A stretch of 64,000 nt of DNA from Saturnia japonica (taxonomy: Eukaryota; Arthropoda; Insecta; Lepidoptera; Saturniidae), in assembly GCA_033032175.1 (NCBI GenBank), contig CM065317.1, positions 19,303,279 to 19,367,278 on the forward strand. Direction: 5' to 3'. How positions within the stretch are numbered: position 1 is the first letter of the stretch; the number at the start of each line of letters is the position of its first letter. The notes under the pieces were generated by a model. It was given only the letters and a program-made list of their open reading frames with translations. It had not been told where the DNA came from and made no database searches. Position numbers and translations under genes: made by a program. Positions 1 through 11,814 of the stretch are shown here, in pieces.

Positions 1-420
1 TTTTTTTTTTAAGTATAAAGACTCCTTCAATTTATTTGTTTATAGTATGCGGTTATGTTATGTACCCTTGTTGTCTTATAAATAAATAACACATAATAAT
101 GATCATATATTACAAATGTATTTTTGCTTATAAATAATTGACTCACCGAACAAAAATTTCATTTTCGCTTTTTAATTTTTTACCAATCGTAGTTGAAGAT
201 ACAACAGACACGTATTTTATATTAATTGGATAATTACACTTTCCTCTCTTTTATACCTACAGGTAGTGTTTTTCTGTAAATGATACACTTGTTCAAATTT
301 GTCCATAGTGTACACCCGCCAATTTATCAGACCTTCGGTATGACATTGTTTTGACCTTCTCATAAAGGAAAAATAAAAAAAACAGTTCCGCATTAAGTTA
401 TTTCTAAATTAAAGGTAATT
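1..420. other. AT-rich, nothing recognised
   Basis: Begins with a T-run. No frame, RNA or repeat signature that I can support. Confidence 0.5.
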
Positions 421-619
421 ATAAATGTCTCGTTAGCCTAGTGGTCGTAAGCGCGACTGCTATGATCGGAGGCCCTGGGTTCGATTACCAGGTCGAGCAA
501 AAGTGTTGGGTTTTTCTATGAAATTCTCAGTAGCAGCTCGGAGTTTGGCATTGTGCCGGATTAATGGCAATGTAGGCTCGCCCCCTATTTTACAAGGGAC
601 CTAAACAACACTCATTAAT
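421..619 (+). mobile_element. tRNA-derived SINE (interrupted by a mariner)
   Basis: Head resembles a tRNA: A box TTAGCCTAGTGG (about 432-443) and B box GGTTCGATTACC (478-489). Acceptor pairing is poor, so it is not a functional tRNA. The body includes GTTTGGCATTGTGCCGG and GGCTCGCCCCCTATTTTACA, a pattern I associate with lepidopteran SINEs. Its 3' end is replaced by mariner sequence from about 620. Confidence 0.7.
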
Positions 620-1319
620 CATTTGCGATTCATTATTGAGACGTAATGAAACTGAGCCGTTTTTAAAGAGATTGATAACTAGCGATGAAAAGTGGATCAC
701 GTATGACAAGAACGTGCGAAAAAGGTCGTGGTCTAAGGTCGGGCAGGCTTCAGAGACCTGGGCTAACTCGAAATTAGATGATGCTGTGTGTATGGGGGGA
801 CTGAAAGGGCATTGTTCATTATGAGCTTTTACCGCCCGGCAAAACCATCGATTCGGATTTCTACTGCCAACAGCTGATGAAATTAAAGGAAGCAGTTGAG
901 AGAAAGCGGCCGGAATTAATCAACAGGAAGGGTGTGGTCTTTCATCACGATAACGCTAGACCACATACATCTTTAGCCACTAAGCAAAAATTAAGAGAGT
1001 TTGGCTGGGAGGTGTTAATGCATCCACCATATAACCCTGACCTTGCCCCTTCAGATTTTTACCTGTTTCGGTCTCTTCAGACTTCTTTAGGTTCTGTAAG
1101 GTTAACATCAAGAGAGGACTGCCAACACTATTTGTCGTGTTTTTTGATCAGAAGTCCCAAAGATTCTACAGCAACGGGATCGTGTCTCTACCTACGAAAT
1201 GGAAGAAAGTTATCGAACAAAACGGCATATATATACAGTAAATAAATGTAAATGATCTTTGAAAAAAAAATGTCTTGAGTTTTCATATAAAAATGCGAAG
1301 AAACTTTTTCCCCAACTTA
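620..1319 (+). mobile_element. Mariner (DD34D) copy, 5'-truncated, transposase broken
   Basis: Frames 636-824 and 877-1245 encode parts of one mariner transposase. They carry DEKWITYD (first Asp), HHDNARPHTS (second Asp) and YNPDLAPSDFY (third Asp), with 34 residues between the second and third. Compared with the copy at 15284-17095, 11 bases are missing after CAGA near 750, which shifts the frame. The N-terminal third and left TIR are absent. The right TIR (about 1290-1319) ends in TTTTTCCCCAACTTA. It abuts a tRNA-type SINE at its left end. Inactive. Confidence 0.85.
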
Positions 1320-1359
1320 TTTTGTTCTAAAATTTGTATAATGAGTTACGTTTCGGGGA

Positions 1360-1610
1360 CATGATGTCAGCGGCTACTTTCCACCTCTCACCCCTTACCA
1401 TCACAGAACCACGGCTCATCTTTACACCTTAAATCCTAAATGGTCGCAGACAGTTCGGTTTCAAAAGTTTCCTTCCGCGAACGCACCGGATGTGGATTGA
1501 GTTCCTGCTAAGTATTTCCCAAGGAACTCAATTAAATATAAGATTTTTCAAAAGGTGTGTAAACAAGTTCTTAAAGGGTTGGTTATCAACAAGCTGCCAA
1601 AAATGCATCG
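1360..1610 (+). mobile_element. Non-LTR retrotransposon fragment (reverse-transcriptase C-terminal region)
   Basis: Broken plus-strand frames read FGFKSFLPRTHRMW and FKRCVNKFLKGL, matching the end of jockey-type ORF2 proteins (FLPRTxxMWN, FKxxVNxFL). Stops throughout. Confidence 0.6.
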
Positions 1611-1619
1611 TTTCAATAA

Positions 1620-2640
1620 GCATAAAAAAATTCCTTCAATCAACAAATTAAAAAATCATAATCACAAATCCTAAAACCCCATCCACATGATTTCTAAACC
1701 TCGGCAAACATTTATAAATTTCATAATGTGGGTAAAGCGTTTGGCTTAGCTTGCGAAGTTTTGCTTTAGCTTGCCAAATATCTGAGCTTAGTCCGTTTTT
1801 GATGCAGAAATCAAAGGAGCTTGCGGCAAGCGTTAGTGATGCGTACACACATTTACACAAAAATAAAATAAACCAAATTTTATAACCGACCCAAGGCCGA
1901 CGTCCGTCAGCTTGCTTATCTTAAACACACTAGCACACTCGCAAGCGTGTGAATGGCTATGTTTAGCTTACCTATATTATCCAAGCGTTTGTAGAGTTTT
2001 GAAGTATGCGGCAAGTTGCAAGCGTATGGATGAGGTATAATAAGATATTTATGAATGTTAAAACACCAATATCGGCTCGAAAAACAACGCAATCCTCGAG
2101 ATAAGCTGGCAAGAAACTCGATTGGTCTTAAGTGTTACTTTTAACTGTGTAAATAATACTCACAAGTAAAATTATTTTATATTAGTCGATGTACAGAGTC
2201 AATTTCAGACAACAGATCGATCGACAATGAAAAATATAAAAAATCTAACCGGTTTTACCACTAAATAACCGGATAAGTAAAATAAAATGAATCATTATCT
2301 CAGCAAATCTCGTAATCGCTTACGATTTCAATTTGATTGGTTCGTTTGGCAAAGGATATTTCAAATCCACCTCATCGGTATAGAGGCGCCGACGCGCCGA
2401 GCCGAGCAGTCCCGCGCTTCGATGGATACCAACTCGCTTCAACATAAACAGGCTCCTGGAGTCCCGACCCGGCTGACTTTACACACAGAGAAGCAATTGA
2501 AATCGTACACTTCTTTTTTTATTTTATGGCAACTGTGTTCATCCACATTTCTGCACATATCACACGAATAGAATATTCTTGTAATCTTCAAACATAGCTC
2601 CAACAAGACTGCGACTTTATTTTTAAAAATCCCAGATTTA
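1620..2640. other. No supported gene
   Basis: Frames of 68-94 residues at 2287-2571 and 2439-2645 overlap on opposite strands and have no family signal. The rest is AT-rich. Confidence 0.5.
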
Positions 2641-2649
2641 GACAATTAC

Positions 2650-2960
2650 CTGTAACTTAGTCCCCACTTTTTACGCGACTGTGAAAAAGGAGGGTTATGT
2701 TTTTAAAGCGTATCTATGTATATTTATTTCTTTGGCACGCTCTATAGCCTAAACGGCTTGAGGGATTTTAGCATACGAGGTGTCATTAGATTCGTCTTAA
2801 TTATGGGAGTGGCATAGGCTATATCTTAATATATTAAGTTATCAATATTTAAATACGACGTATGGAAATAAAAAAAAAAAAACCCTTTTTAGTCAAGTGA
2901 TTTTTGTTGCAGTCGGCTTTTTTGCTACCTTCTTAATAATTCAGCTTGTTTCAATATAGG
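2650..2960 (+). repeat. Dispersed repeat, copy 1 of 2
   Basis: Shares GCTCTATAGCCTAAACGGCT, GGGATTTTAGCATA and TTTTTGTTGCAGTCG with 50265-50545. No coding content. Confidence 0.6.
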
Positions 2961-3479
2961 ACTGCACTTCTAGATTAACAACTGTTGAAAGAATTGTGAA
3001 TGACTGGATGTTTTATTTATTGGAACATTATGTAATGTTTAATTGAATTTAACCGCTCGTTCATACCCGTCCATCCATTCAACCAAACGACGTCCACTGT
3101 TCGACATATACCTACCATGTCGATGGTAGACATACCGACCTGTAAATCTACCGGCGAAAGAAACGGCCACTCATCTAAGTATGTGATATATTTTTCCTCT
3201 TACATATTTTATCCGTTTATTTTTGCCTCGGTCAATCCGACTTCCTTCTTCCACATACATTTGAACTTTGTATGATTTTTGTATACCTAACTCAAACGCT
3301 GCTCTCTTAAAGGTATATTCTGGCAGCTTTGCTTGAGAACCAATTTTTTCTGTATTTCTCTCGTTCTATTGATCACGTCTGTAGTGTATTGACTTCAAAA
3401 GGTAATGTATTGACTTCGTCTCAAGTCTCAAGCGCCTATATAAAAGACGACCGCATATGCCCGGGCCCTTTCTGATCAC

Positions 3480-3745
3480 TAAATACACACTATACTATAA
3501 ACTCATGTTTCCCTCCTTCCTCACTGGAGGAAGGGAACATGCATATGAGTATATGTTAGTTAGCTCGAATTTGTAGGAGTAGGGAAATTAGCCAGATCGC
3601 GACCTATTCGCATGCGCGACGACCGCCCGAGCCGAGGTTCGGCCACTCTGGCACCCTCGTTAGAGTCGTCTAAAACTTTCGCGGCAGAGTGCAGTGGCTT
3701 CAGGGCCCCTAAGGCTAACAGTATAGTCAGATTTAAAAAAAATGC
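3480..3745 (+). mobile_element. 3' end of a non-LTR retroelement with A-tail
   Basis: Shares with 11479-11785 a 3' region including CATGCATATGAGTATATG, CCCGAGCCGAGGTTCGGCCA, CTCTGGCACCCTCG and GGGCCCCTAAGGCTAACAGT, ending TAGTCAGAT plus an A-run. A hairpin (CCTCC...GGAGG) lies near 3510-3535. A TATATAAAAG at 3436-3445 upstream may be chance. Confidence 0.6.
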
Positions 3746-3749
3746 CGGT

Positions 3750-4665
3750 GATTAGCAAACCGACCGTAGTGCGGAGCGGACGTATACTAGTGAGGCGATG
3801 GTAATCTGATATAGAACTGGACAATACAATATCGTTATTTACACAAACAAAATTCACAAAATAAATGAAATTGTAACTATTTATTTCCAAATACAACCCT
3901 TAACGTCGCGGTATAACAAAAATACAGACAAAGTATCTCATATTTTCTAAAAAGATAAAAACGTATTGTTTTTACCGTCACCATATGTTACGTCTATGTT
4001 TGTCCATCGGTTCATAATATTTACTTTTATATATAGTAAAGAAATTTCTAGAACAATGGCTTTTATATCGAAAATAATATAACATTTTCAACAGATAGGC
4101 GGAAATAATAGCGCATCAAAAATACTTACAATTCATTGTTTAACTAGGTGAAGTTTGACGCAACAATGATATATTTTATGCAGGTGTTAATGCCGTAGTA
4201 TAAAAATACATATATCATAAACAAAAGCAAAATGTCTACGCAGTTTAAACGGGTATAATAATATGTATAAATTGAAACACAAAACCATTACAACGAGTCC
4301 AAACAAGATCTCTCTGCTATAATTTGGTGACAAGTAAGGTATTCTGTAAACACAAGATGATGCATCATCAGATCAAACTTACCATGTTCTGCTATAATTG
4401 AAGTAACAGAATACCGAATTTCGACTCGATCAGACCTGTGGAGGATGGTCACATTCATTTCAACTAGAAAAGAGCTGATAATCTTCAAACGACAGGACAG
4501 ATTTTCTTTAAGAAAACTCTCAGTCAAGTCACCTTTCAAATAAAAACAAAACTAACTCAAAATCGTTGCAACTGATTGAGAGTTGTCACAGACAGACAAG
4601 GAGATTAGAATAAAAAACACTAATAATTATCTGACTTAAAAAAAAGACCAATGCTACTCAATTTG
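3750..4665. other. No supported gene
   Basis: Only isolated frames, including an 83-residue one at 4288-4539 on the minus strand, with no motif and no splice context. Confidence 0.5.
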
Positions 4666-4669
4666 AATC

Positions 4670-4855
4670 TAAATTTTTTAATGAATGTTCAGCCATAACT
4701 TGTGTTTTTGAACAGATGTAGATAAAAAAAAAATCGTTGAAAAAGGGATACCAAGGGTGGTCCCATTTTAATTTCATTGGCGTTGGATCTTCAACTTCGG
4801 AAACAACAGAGAACTCTTCAAAATCATTAAAGTCGGTTTACTTTTTTGTTAAAAT
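4670..4855 (+). repeat. Dispersed repeat, copy 1 of 2
   Basis: TTCAGCCATAACTTGTGTTT, GGTGGTCCCATTTTAATTT and GGATCTTCAACTTCG recur, diverged, at 30090-30270. No frame. Confidence 0.6.
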
Positions 4856-4859
4856 ATAA

Positions 4860-5585
4860 GTATTTAGTTTAAATATTTCAATTGGATTTGTATTTTCGTG
4901 TCCAAAACCCATTATGTGAATCGTATTGTCTAGTGATCAGAACTTTCATGTAACTTGCAAAAACTCTTGTCTGATAGTTTATTGGGACCAGTATGCACCT
5001 TTGTAGGACACCTTTTGAAGAAAAATAGAACCTAAAAAGAAATGAAAAAATTGTAAATCTGACGCCAAGCACCTATATGTAAACCTATAATTACCATTAC
5101 CTATAATGATTACCATAGATTACTCCCGGTAGGGTAATAATAATTAATTATTACTACTTATAACACTAATAGTAATCATATAAATTTATCGTGTTGTTTC
5201 TGAAATGCTAGCGCACATATTGGGAAAATAAAGAATCTTCCCTGTTTTAAAGTCATTTAAAAGTTTTATTTACGTCATCTACTTATTAGAAAGATATCGA
5301 CGAGTAGAAAGCTATTTGTATTATCCAGAGCGACGTTGACTTATAAATTATGTTTCAGAAAGTTTACGTTTAATATTATATATTATGTGGCTGAGTCAAA
5401 GTCAGCTGAGTCTATCCCATTGTCAAACAAGTATTATGTAACGAACTTTTATGTACTATACATTTTTTTCGTTTGACAATAAATTTTATTCATCTATAAC
5501 AATAAATCTGTAGTACAATTTTTTGTCAAAATTTCACGATAGGCATACTATATGAACGATACTGATCACGAATATGTCATTAATT
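4860..5585. other. AT-rich, nothing recognised
   Basis: Short frames only; simple A/T runs. Confidence 0.5.
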
Positions 5586-5589
5586 TTTT

Positions 5590-6130
5590 TCTCTGTTTAT
5601 CTGTTTGTATTTCCGGATTTAACTCAAAAACGGCTTCACCGATTCTTATGCAATTCTGTAGACGGGATACTTATGCCATAGGTCAATTGATAGGGTATGA
5701 GAAATGTTAATAGTACTTTAAAAAATCTTATTTTTTTTTTAAATATATTTTCGTTATCCTATGATCGATTTGCATGAAATTTTGTACACGGGATGTATAA
5801 ATCATTCCTAGAATGATGTGCTATATGAGTTTTTAATAACATTGTCAATAATAGCAAAAAAAAAAATTTTACAAAAATTTTAACTAACAAAACGTTAACT
5901 AACTGACTGATATATCAACGTACAGCTTAAACTACTGACGCTGAGACCATGAAAATTAGCACGCGGGTCCTTTTTACACTAAGTGAGGATTTTTGGAAAA
6001 TGCAGATGAAATTTCGTGTAAAAATCCATCATTTTGAAGATAGGTCTATGAAAATTGTTATTTTGCGATGACGAAAGTCAATGAACGTCCAAAATTCGGT
6101 TCAGTGACAATAAAAAAAAAAACAAAATAG
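5590..6130 (+). repeat. Probable interspersed repeat, decayed
   Basis: AACTCAAAAACGGCTTCACC, GATTCTTATGCAATTCTGTA and GCATGAAATTTTGTACACGG are phrases typical of lepidopteran non-autonomous elements. No boundaries found. Confidence 0.4.
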
Positions 6131-6724
6131 CACATTAATATATATAATGGTACATAAACCAACTATGAGTCAATAACACGTCCATTGCCATTGAACTTAG
6201 ACACCCCAAAATATATTGACATTGTCACTCAATGAATAGTGACAGCAAGTGACGTAGATAATACTCATTGTTTATGAATACTGTAAATGTCAAGCATAAA
6301 GTAGTCTATGATCAAAAACTCGCTGGTCGAATCTCGACCTTAGGGCGATCGCTAGTTTTAATAAACATATGAACAGGAACTAACAAAACTCTTCGACAGT
6401 AAAACTAGATCCGTTTTTTGGAAACACAGAAACCGCAATTATTCCATCCGTTCGTATAATCCACAAAACTGTTCAGAGAAAGCTGAATAAAACATTCGTC
6501 GAACGATCAAAATAGAACCGTCCCCCGCAGAACAAAGCCTATGATAAACCATTTCCGGTTTCGGATGGGCAATTTACACACGCTTCCGGTCGTTTTACTA
6601 CAAATATACTTGTTTTTCGAGAGTCTGTTGTACTGCAGTTTATTTTTATCACTTTAAACTATACCATATATATTTTTATATAACACTAGTTATGTGAACT
6701 GATTGATGGGAAGTTTTTTTTTAC

Positions 6725-6930
6725 AGTGAATGGGCTGCGTTTGACAACTATCTCACCTGATCGTAAGTGATGATGTGGTCTACGATGGAGCACGTTTGCC
6801 TAGAAGGTACCTATTCACTCGAGACTTGAAGATACCCAGGTTATAATTATCGGGAAATACGAAATCCGGCAAAGTGTTTCACTCTTTAGCGGTGCGCATT
6901 ATAAATATGCTAGCAAAACTCTTTGTGCGC
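6725..6930 (+). repeat. Interspersed repeat, lepidopteran type
   Basis: GATCGTAAGTGATGATGTGG, TCTACGATGGAGCACG and the following CACTCTTTAGCGG pattern resemble a common lepidopteran repeat; 7960-8010 (GATAATGTGGTCTAAAATGG) is a weaker relative. Confidence 0.45.
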
Positions 6931-7134
6931 TCTAATGGAATATCTACCAAAAATCGTTGACGATTCGCAGTGTCTCTTGTCGTCCGATGTGGACAACAAC
7001 GAAGAGATGATGATCAATCGATTATGATAGTCGGTTTGCATTTTATAAACCTACTAGCTATCTGCTAGCTATTTCACCTGCATATAATTTAGAAGAAATC
7101 ACTGACTAATGATTTTATTATACTTCAGTATTAG

Positions 7135-7290
7135 CTTGAGATTTCGGTGAAGGAAAACATCGTAATGAAACCATGGAATAGTGGTAGGGCTTTTTCTAAT
7201 GTTCGCCTGACTAGCTACCACCCTCAAGCTGAAAATCTGTCGCTAAACACCTATAGGTGTGTTCCGGTAGCTGCACTTGAGAGACAGTCA
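7135..7290 (+). mobile_element. SINE body copy, head missing
   Basis: Shares TTTCGGTGAAGGAAAACATC, GAAACCATGGAATAGTGGTA, CCGCCTGACTAGCCACCACCC-like sequence and GAAAATCTGTCGCTAA with the copies at 8.1 and 23.1 kb. The 98-residue frame at 7147-7443 reads through it and is not a gene. Confidence 0.6.
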
Positions 7291-7429
7291 TCCATTAGGC
7301 TTAGTGTGCTATTATCTTGCGCCAGATTAACACTTAAGACTATAGAGACCATGTTTATTTCATTTCTACTCCGTAATTTTACTGTAACTTTTTTTTTAAA
7401 TATATTCTTTATAGCACAAAATAGTACAA

Positions 7430-7730
7430 ATGAAAGGACTTAATGCTAAAAAGCATTCTCTACCAGTCTTTCAGGGGAGCAAGGGAAAGGTATATGCAAG
7501 GTGTGCATAATATTCAATTGCTCCAAATTAAACCTACGTAGCGAATACTTGAAGGAATCCTGAGAGTTAGCTAGTTGAATGTTGATAGGTAGCGAATTCC
7601 ACAGTCGTGCTGCTGTTACGGCGAGATATTGGTCGCGGAAATTAATATTATGACTTGGTATACTGAGAATGAATGAATCAGAAGATCTTAGCTGCCTATT
7701 ATACGTATCCGCGAGTGATTGAAATAAAAT
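7430..7730 (-). mobile_element. Non-LTR retrotransposon fragment (ORF2 C-terminus)
   Basis: Open on the minus strand over about 90 codons: QLRSSDSFILSIPSHN, YLAVTAARLWNSLPINIQ, SFKYSLRRFNLEQL. The RLWNSLP block followed by a FK-x-x-RR block is typical of the ORF2 end. Confidence 0.65.
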
Positions 7731-8014
7731 ATTTAGGGGATTTGGGATTATTAAGTACGTTGAAAAGAAGACAAAGTATTCCTACATACCAAAGTAGTTC
7801 TTCTTTCATAATATTATAGGTACAGTAGAATTTGTAATTCACGCTTGCCTTTCGTGCGTGTCCTTTACCCTTCATTTGTATGTTAATTACCATAAACCAC
7901 ATTATCGATCATCTAAATCACTATAATAGGTTTAGCTTTTAGCAACAATCATATTTGATATTAACAGATAATGTGGTCTAAAATGGTAACACGCTATGCC
8001 TACTAGGGAACTGG

Positions 8015-8235
8015 CTCTCAAGCGGAATTAACATCACACAACTATAGCTGCTTAGTGGCAGATTTTCAACTCGACAATAGAAAATGGTCTACTACCATGT
8101 TCCATTTCATTAGAATGATTTCCTTCACCGAAAGCACAGGCTCGTTGTAGGGATTCGAACTCACGTCATTCGACGCAGTGTCTGTACACAAAACACATAC
8201 AAGCTTACCCTATTAGTTTGTAATACTACATTAAA
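8015..8235 (-). mobile_element. Copy of the second tRNA-derived SINE family
   Basis: On the minus strand a good B box GAGTTCGAATCCC is followed by GAGCCTGTGCTTTCGGTGAAG and the shared body ending in GAAAATCTGCCACTAAG. Confidence 0.65.
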
Positions 8236-8239
8236 AGAT

Positions 8240-9030
8240 ATTTTTATGCTACAAAGAAAAAAAATAAAGAGAAAAAATGGCTTCTAATAAATCCGAAGGT
8301 AAATAGCTTAGAATCCATAAAGCGATTCCATTCACTAATAATGTAATATATACAATTTAAAGGTAAATTTACAATACTAAAGCAAAAAGAGGTTCAATGA
8401 TTCGTGATTTGAACTACCTATCGACAATTTCCTGGTGTTCGGAACGCTACCATTACTCAGAGATTGTGTTCAGATATCAAGGACATACGGGGTAAGCAGT
8501 CATAATATTGTCAGTACATTGGTGTGTCATGATCTAACAACTTTTATTTTATAATGCATTTTATTCAGTAGTAACCTCACGGTTTCATTCATTTATTCCA
8601 CTATCCCTTCACATACCGGCCAACCCATCCGTGTAGCCTATCGGAGTTCTCACTCCCGTACTTATTAGAGCTAGTACTTGACATTTTTCGTAACTGCTCT
8701 GCTCTCAAGAGGCGTAGCGCGATGTTATATAGTATAATCTTCTATATTCTATATTCAATAAATTATAATATAATCTTCCTTAATAAATAAGCTATAATAA
8801 GCAAATATATTGTTTCAAGTCTAAGTGGTAGTCCCAGAGAATAATGCGTTCAAACAAACAATCTATATAATATTATTAGATATAACATAATCGTCATTAA
8901 CCTAGTGTTAAGTAACTGAAAATAAAAGGGGCTGAGAAAAAAACTACTTGAGTAAAATTTTCACCCAATTATGTAACGTAGTTTAACTAAATAATATTTT
9001 AACTCAAAGATATGACAAACACACAGACAT
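8240..9030. other. AT-rich, nothing recognised
   Basis: No frame over 60 codons with any family signal and no clear repeat boundary. Confidence 0.5.
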
Positions 9031-9034
9031 GACT

Positions 9035-9180
9035 GACGGCACTGTATCTGATGGTAAGCAGAGAAACATTCAAAAACAACAGCGACAGCGATAAATCCGC
9101 AATCCATCGCTCGAAAACCTCTCGGCAGCCGGATATATATTAGCTGATCTCGAAACACGACAAACCAAAAGAGAGTCAAT
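9035..9180 (+). repeat. Dispersed repeat related to 51365-51500
   Basis: AAACCTCTCGGCAGCCGGAT and GATCTCGAAACACGAC parallel AAACCTCTCGGTTGCTGGAT and GATCTCAAAACGCGAC at 51.4 kb. The 72-residue antisense frame here is not a gene. Confidence 0.5.
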
Positions 9181-9184
9181 GTGT

Positions 9185-11025
9185 CGAGTATTTATTATTG
9201 AGTGAATAGAATTATAAAAAGTCAGATCTAGACCACTTCGCGAATAGCCTTGTAAAATATAAATCTATTTGTCTCTGGAAGTAGAATATATTCTTATTTT
9301 AATTTGTTGGGGTTCAGTTTGTTGAAGTTTAACTTCGTTAAAGTTTATTTGTTATCTCTTATTACATTTCCAAATTCATTCCTGCTCCTTTTTAATTAAC
9401 TATTTTAACAGCTCACCTCACCGTGTGTAATCAAGTCATAAACTCCTATAATTAAGATTGTATTTGTCTAGAATCTTTTAATTTGTTAAAATGTAAATCT
9501 TATTGGTGTTTTTATTATAAACAAATATGTTACCATGTCAGTAGATTACAATTTTCAAATTTAATCACACAGCAACTCTGTCTTTCTCTTCTTGTATCTA
9601 TTTATCTCTTTCTTTCCTTACCCTTCTACTTTAAGAAACGGTTTTTGAATCGAGAGGAAAACAACGTGTTACCGCAGTAACAAAAAAATATTATAATATC
9701 ATTGTAACCGTGGATCATTTGATAATTGTATAATTGAATGTTATATGATACACGTTTTTTTAACTGTGAAAAAAAGGAGGCCTTGTAAATACCTTGAGAA
9801 CACACACTAGAACCTTTGTTCCTTTTGTTATAAATCGTATAAATTCGAAAACCATAAACCAGCGCAAGCGAAAAGCTTGTCATTGTATGTCTCTAAAAAT
9901 TTCAAATCAAGTCTCGAACGTCAATATTCACGAAAAAAAGTGATTCATCTTAAAACCAACAGCCGATATGGCCTCTATTCGTACAGTTTGACTTTGAAAC
10001 TGCCACGTCAGCTACGAAATTAGATAAATGATACTTGCTTTCGCCCTGAACTTGAAACTGGATTCAAATTAGCTCCGTTACATGGCAGAACAGATATTTT
10101 CGGATGTTCTCGAATGGCTTACATTTTACAAAAGTTAATGATCATATTTTTTACATAACCTTCCTTTTCATCAAGATTTAGCTGTGTTAGCATTTTATGA
10201 ATTAATATCAACAGTGAAGACGATTTCTGTCTTATAACTGGAGCAATAGGAGGTTCGAAAGATAACATTTTCATGTTATCTCTAATAGATACGTTAATAG
10301 GTATTTATGATAATGGAAAATGATTATTCAGTGTTATTTATAAGTTATTAACTATCCATCCCTAAACATTTTAATATGCTTTTTTTTTGGCAATTGGTAC
10401 GTAAAATATGAGACTTTTTTTGTTAAATTACTATAATCTAGTTTATTTAATCTTACAGTTCTAATAAAGTGCGCGTTACCCTGAATAATATTGAACTCAC
10501 TACATTTCATTTAAAACGCACCCAAGAGTCATTTAGTACATAATTATTGACGCTATCACTGGCAAAAGAGCAGAGCTGCTTCACTCAACATAATAATAAA
10601 ATAAACTTGTAGACTTCGTTCACTTCGCTAACCCACGAAGTACTGGCCATTGAAATTGCAAAAAAATATTCGAACTACGGGTACATTTTACAAGCGTTTA
10701 AGTTTCCTCACGATATTTTCCTTCCTTGTTAGCAGACAGACAGTGTTCCTAATTTTACCATACCGTTCTTTATATATATTTTCTTAATTTACTTAGTCGT
10801 GGAGAAACATTTGTTACAATATTGAAAGACTTAGCTGAAGTGAGGATCGCTGGAGACACTAACTTCTTAATGTAGAGTAAATAGCAACACTATTAACAGA
10901 TATACTCAGGTATATGTATAATTTATATAGGTACCTATTATAAATGTTATTTTTTAAGAAAATACTAAATCAATTACTTGCATAAAATAAAGTTGAAATA
11001 TCTCACCAATTGTTCGAAATATGTT
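9185..11025. other. AT-rich, no supported gene
   Basis: Frames at 9483-9680 and 9626-9883 are hydrophobic, low-complexity and overlap on opposite strands. Confidence 0.5.
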
Positions 11026-11029
11026 ACAG

Positions 11030-11812
11030 CTTCATATGTTCCCGACCCCAACGCCTGCCGGAGAAAACGCCGGCCGCGTAATATATTCACTGACTCGCCC
11101 GACCAAACCGAAACAGCTAACGCGTTCTACGCCACCGTCTCTCCAAACAGAGCGTGCCACCGCCCACGCCCACGTAACCACCGTTCTCTCCGCAGAGGAC
11201 GGGCGGTTAACTTCGCTCCCGCACACCCGTCACGTCCACCCTCTCTAGCGGCAACCCAAGCCTAGGTCCGTTCCTCGGTGTGAAACCCTTGGGTCAGGCA
11301 GCCGCCCGCACGATACAAAGTGACACTATACGTGCAACACTTAGTTACCCACACACAACATTACACACGTATGAACACACAAACGTGCACACCACACAGG
11401 TACATAGGTTCTGTAAGGGACCTTTTTTTTTTTCTTTTTTAGCGCTAGTTAGTGTAGAAAAACCATTCCGATTATTAAATACACATACGCATGGTCCACT
11501 CCTTCCTCCCAGGAGGAGGGGAACGTGCATATGAGTATATATTAGTTAGTTCGAATTCTCTTAGGATTAGGGAATTAGTTAGATCGCGACTTTTTCGCAT
11601 TCGCGACGACTGCCCGAGCCGAGGTTCGGCCACTCTGGCACCCTCGTGCGGGTTCGTCACAAACTTTCGCGGCTGAGTGCCCTAAGCGCTCGCCCCCAAG
11701 TCCGGTGAAGCTGTAAAAGCCGCAGCGGCTCTGTTTGACGATAGGGCCCCTAAGGCTAACAGTGTAGTCAGTTCAAAAAAAAAGAAAAAAAAAAAGAAAA
11801 AAAAGGAATATG
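11030..11812 (+). mobile_element. Non-LTR-type retroelement copy, GC-rich 5' part and A-rich tail
   Basis: The 3' part (11479-11776) matches 3480-3735, adds a GTAAAAGCCGCAGCGGCT hairpin, and ends in an A/G-rich tail (11777-11812). Upstream 11030-11300 is unusually GC-rich and in the same block but has no recognised protein; frames there (95, 75 and 64 residues) overlap each other. The left boundary is uncertain. Confidence 0.55.
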
Positions 11813-11814
11813 TA

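Noticed and set aside
427..500. Possible tRNA gene
   Set aside because: A and B boxes are present but acceptor and T-arm pairing are poor, and a SINE body follows directly.
3436..3445. TATATAAAAG as a gene promoter
   Set aside because: No supported gene follows; the next 300 bp are a retroelement tail.
10978..11676. Several 60-95 residue frames
   Set aside because: They overlap in different frames and strands inside a retroelement and show no motif.
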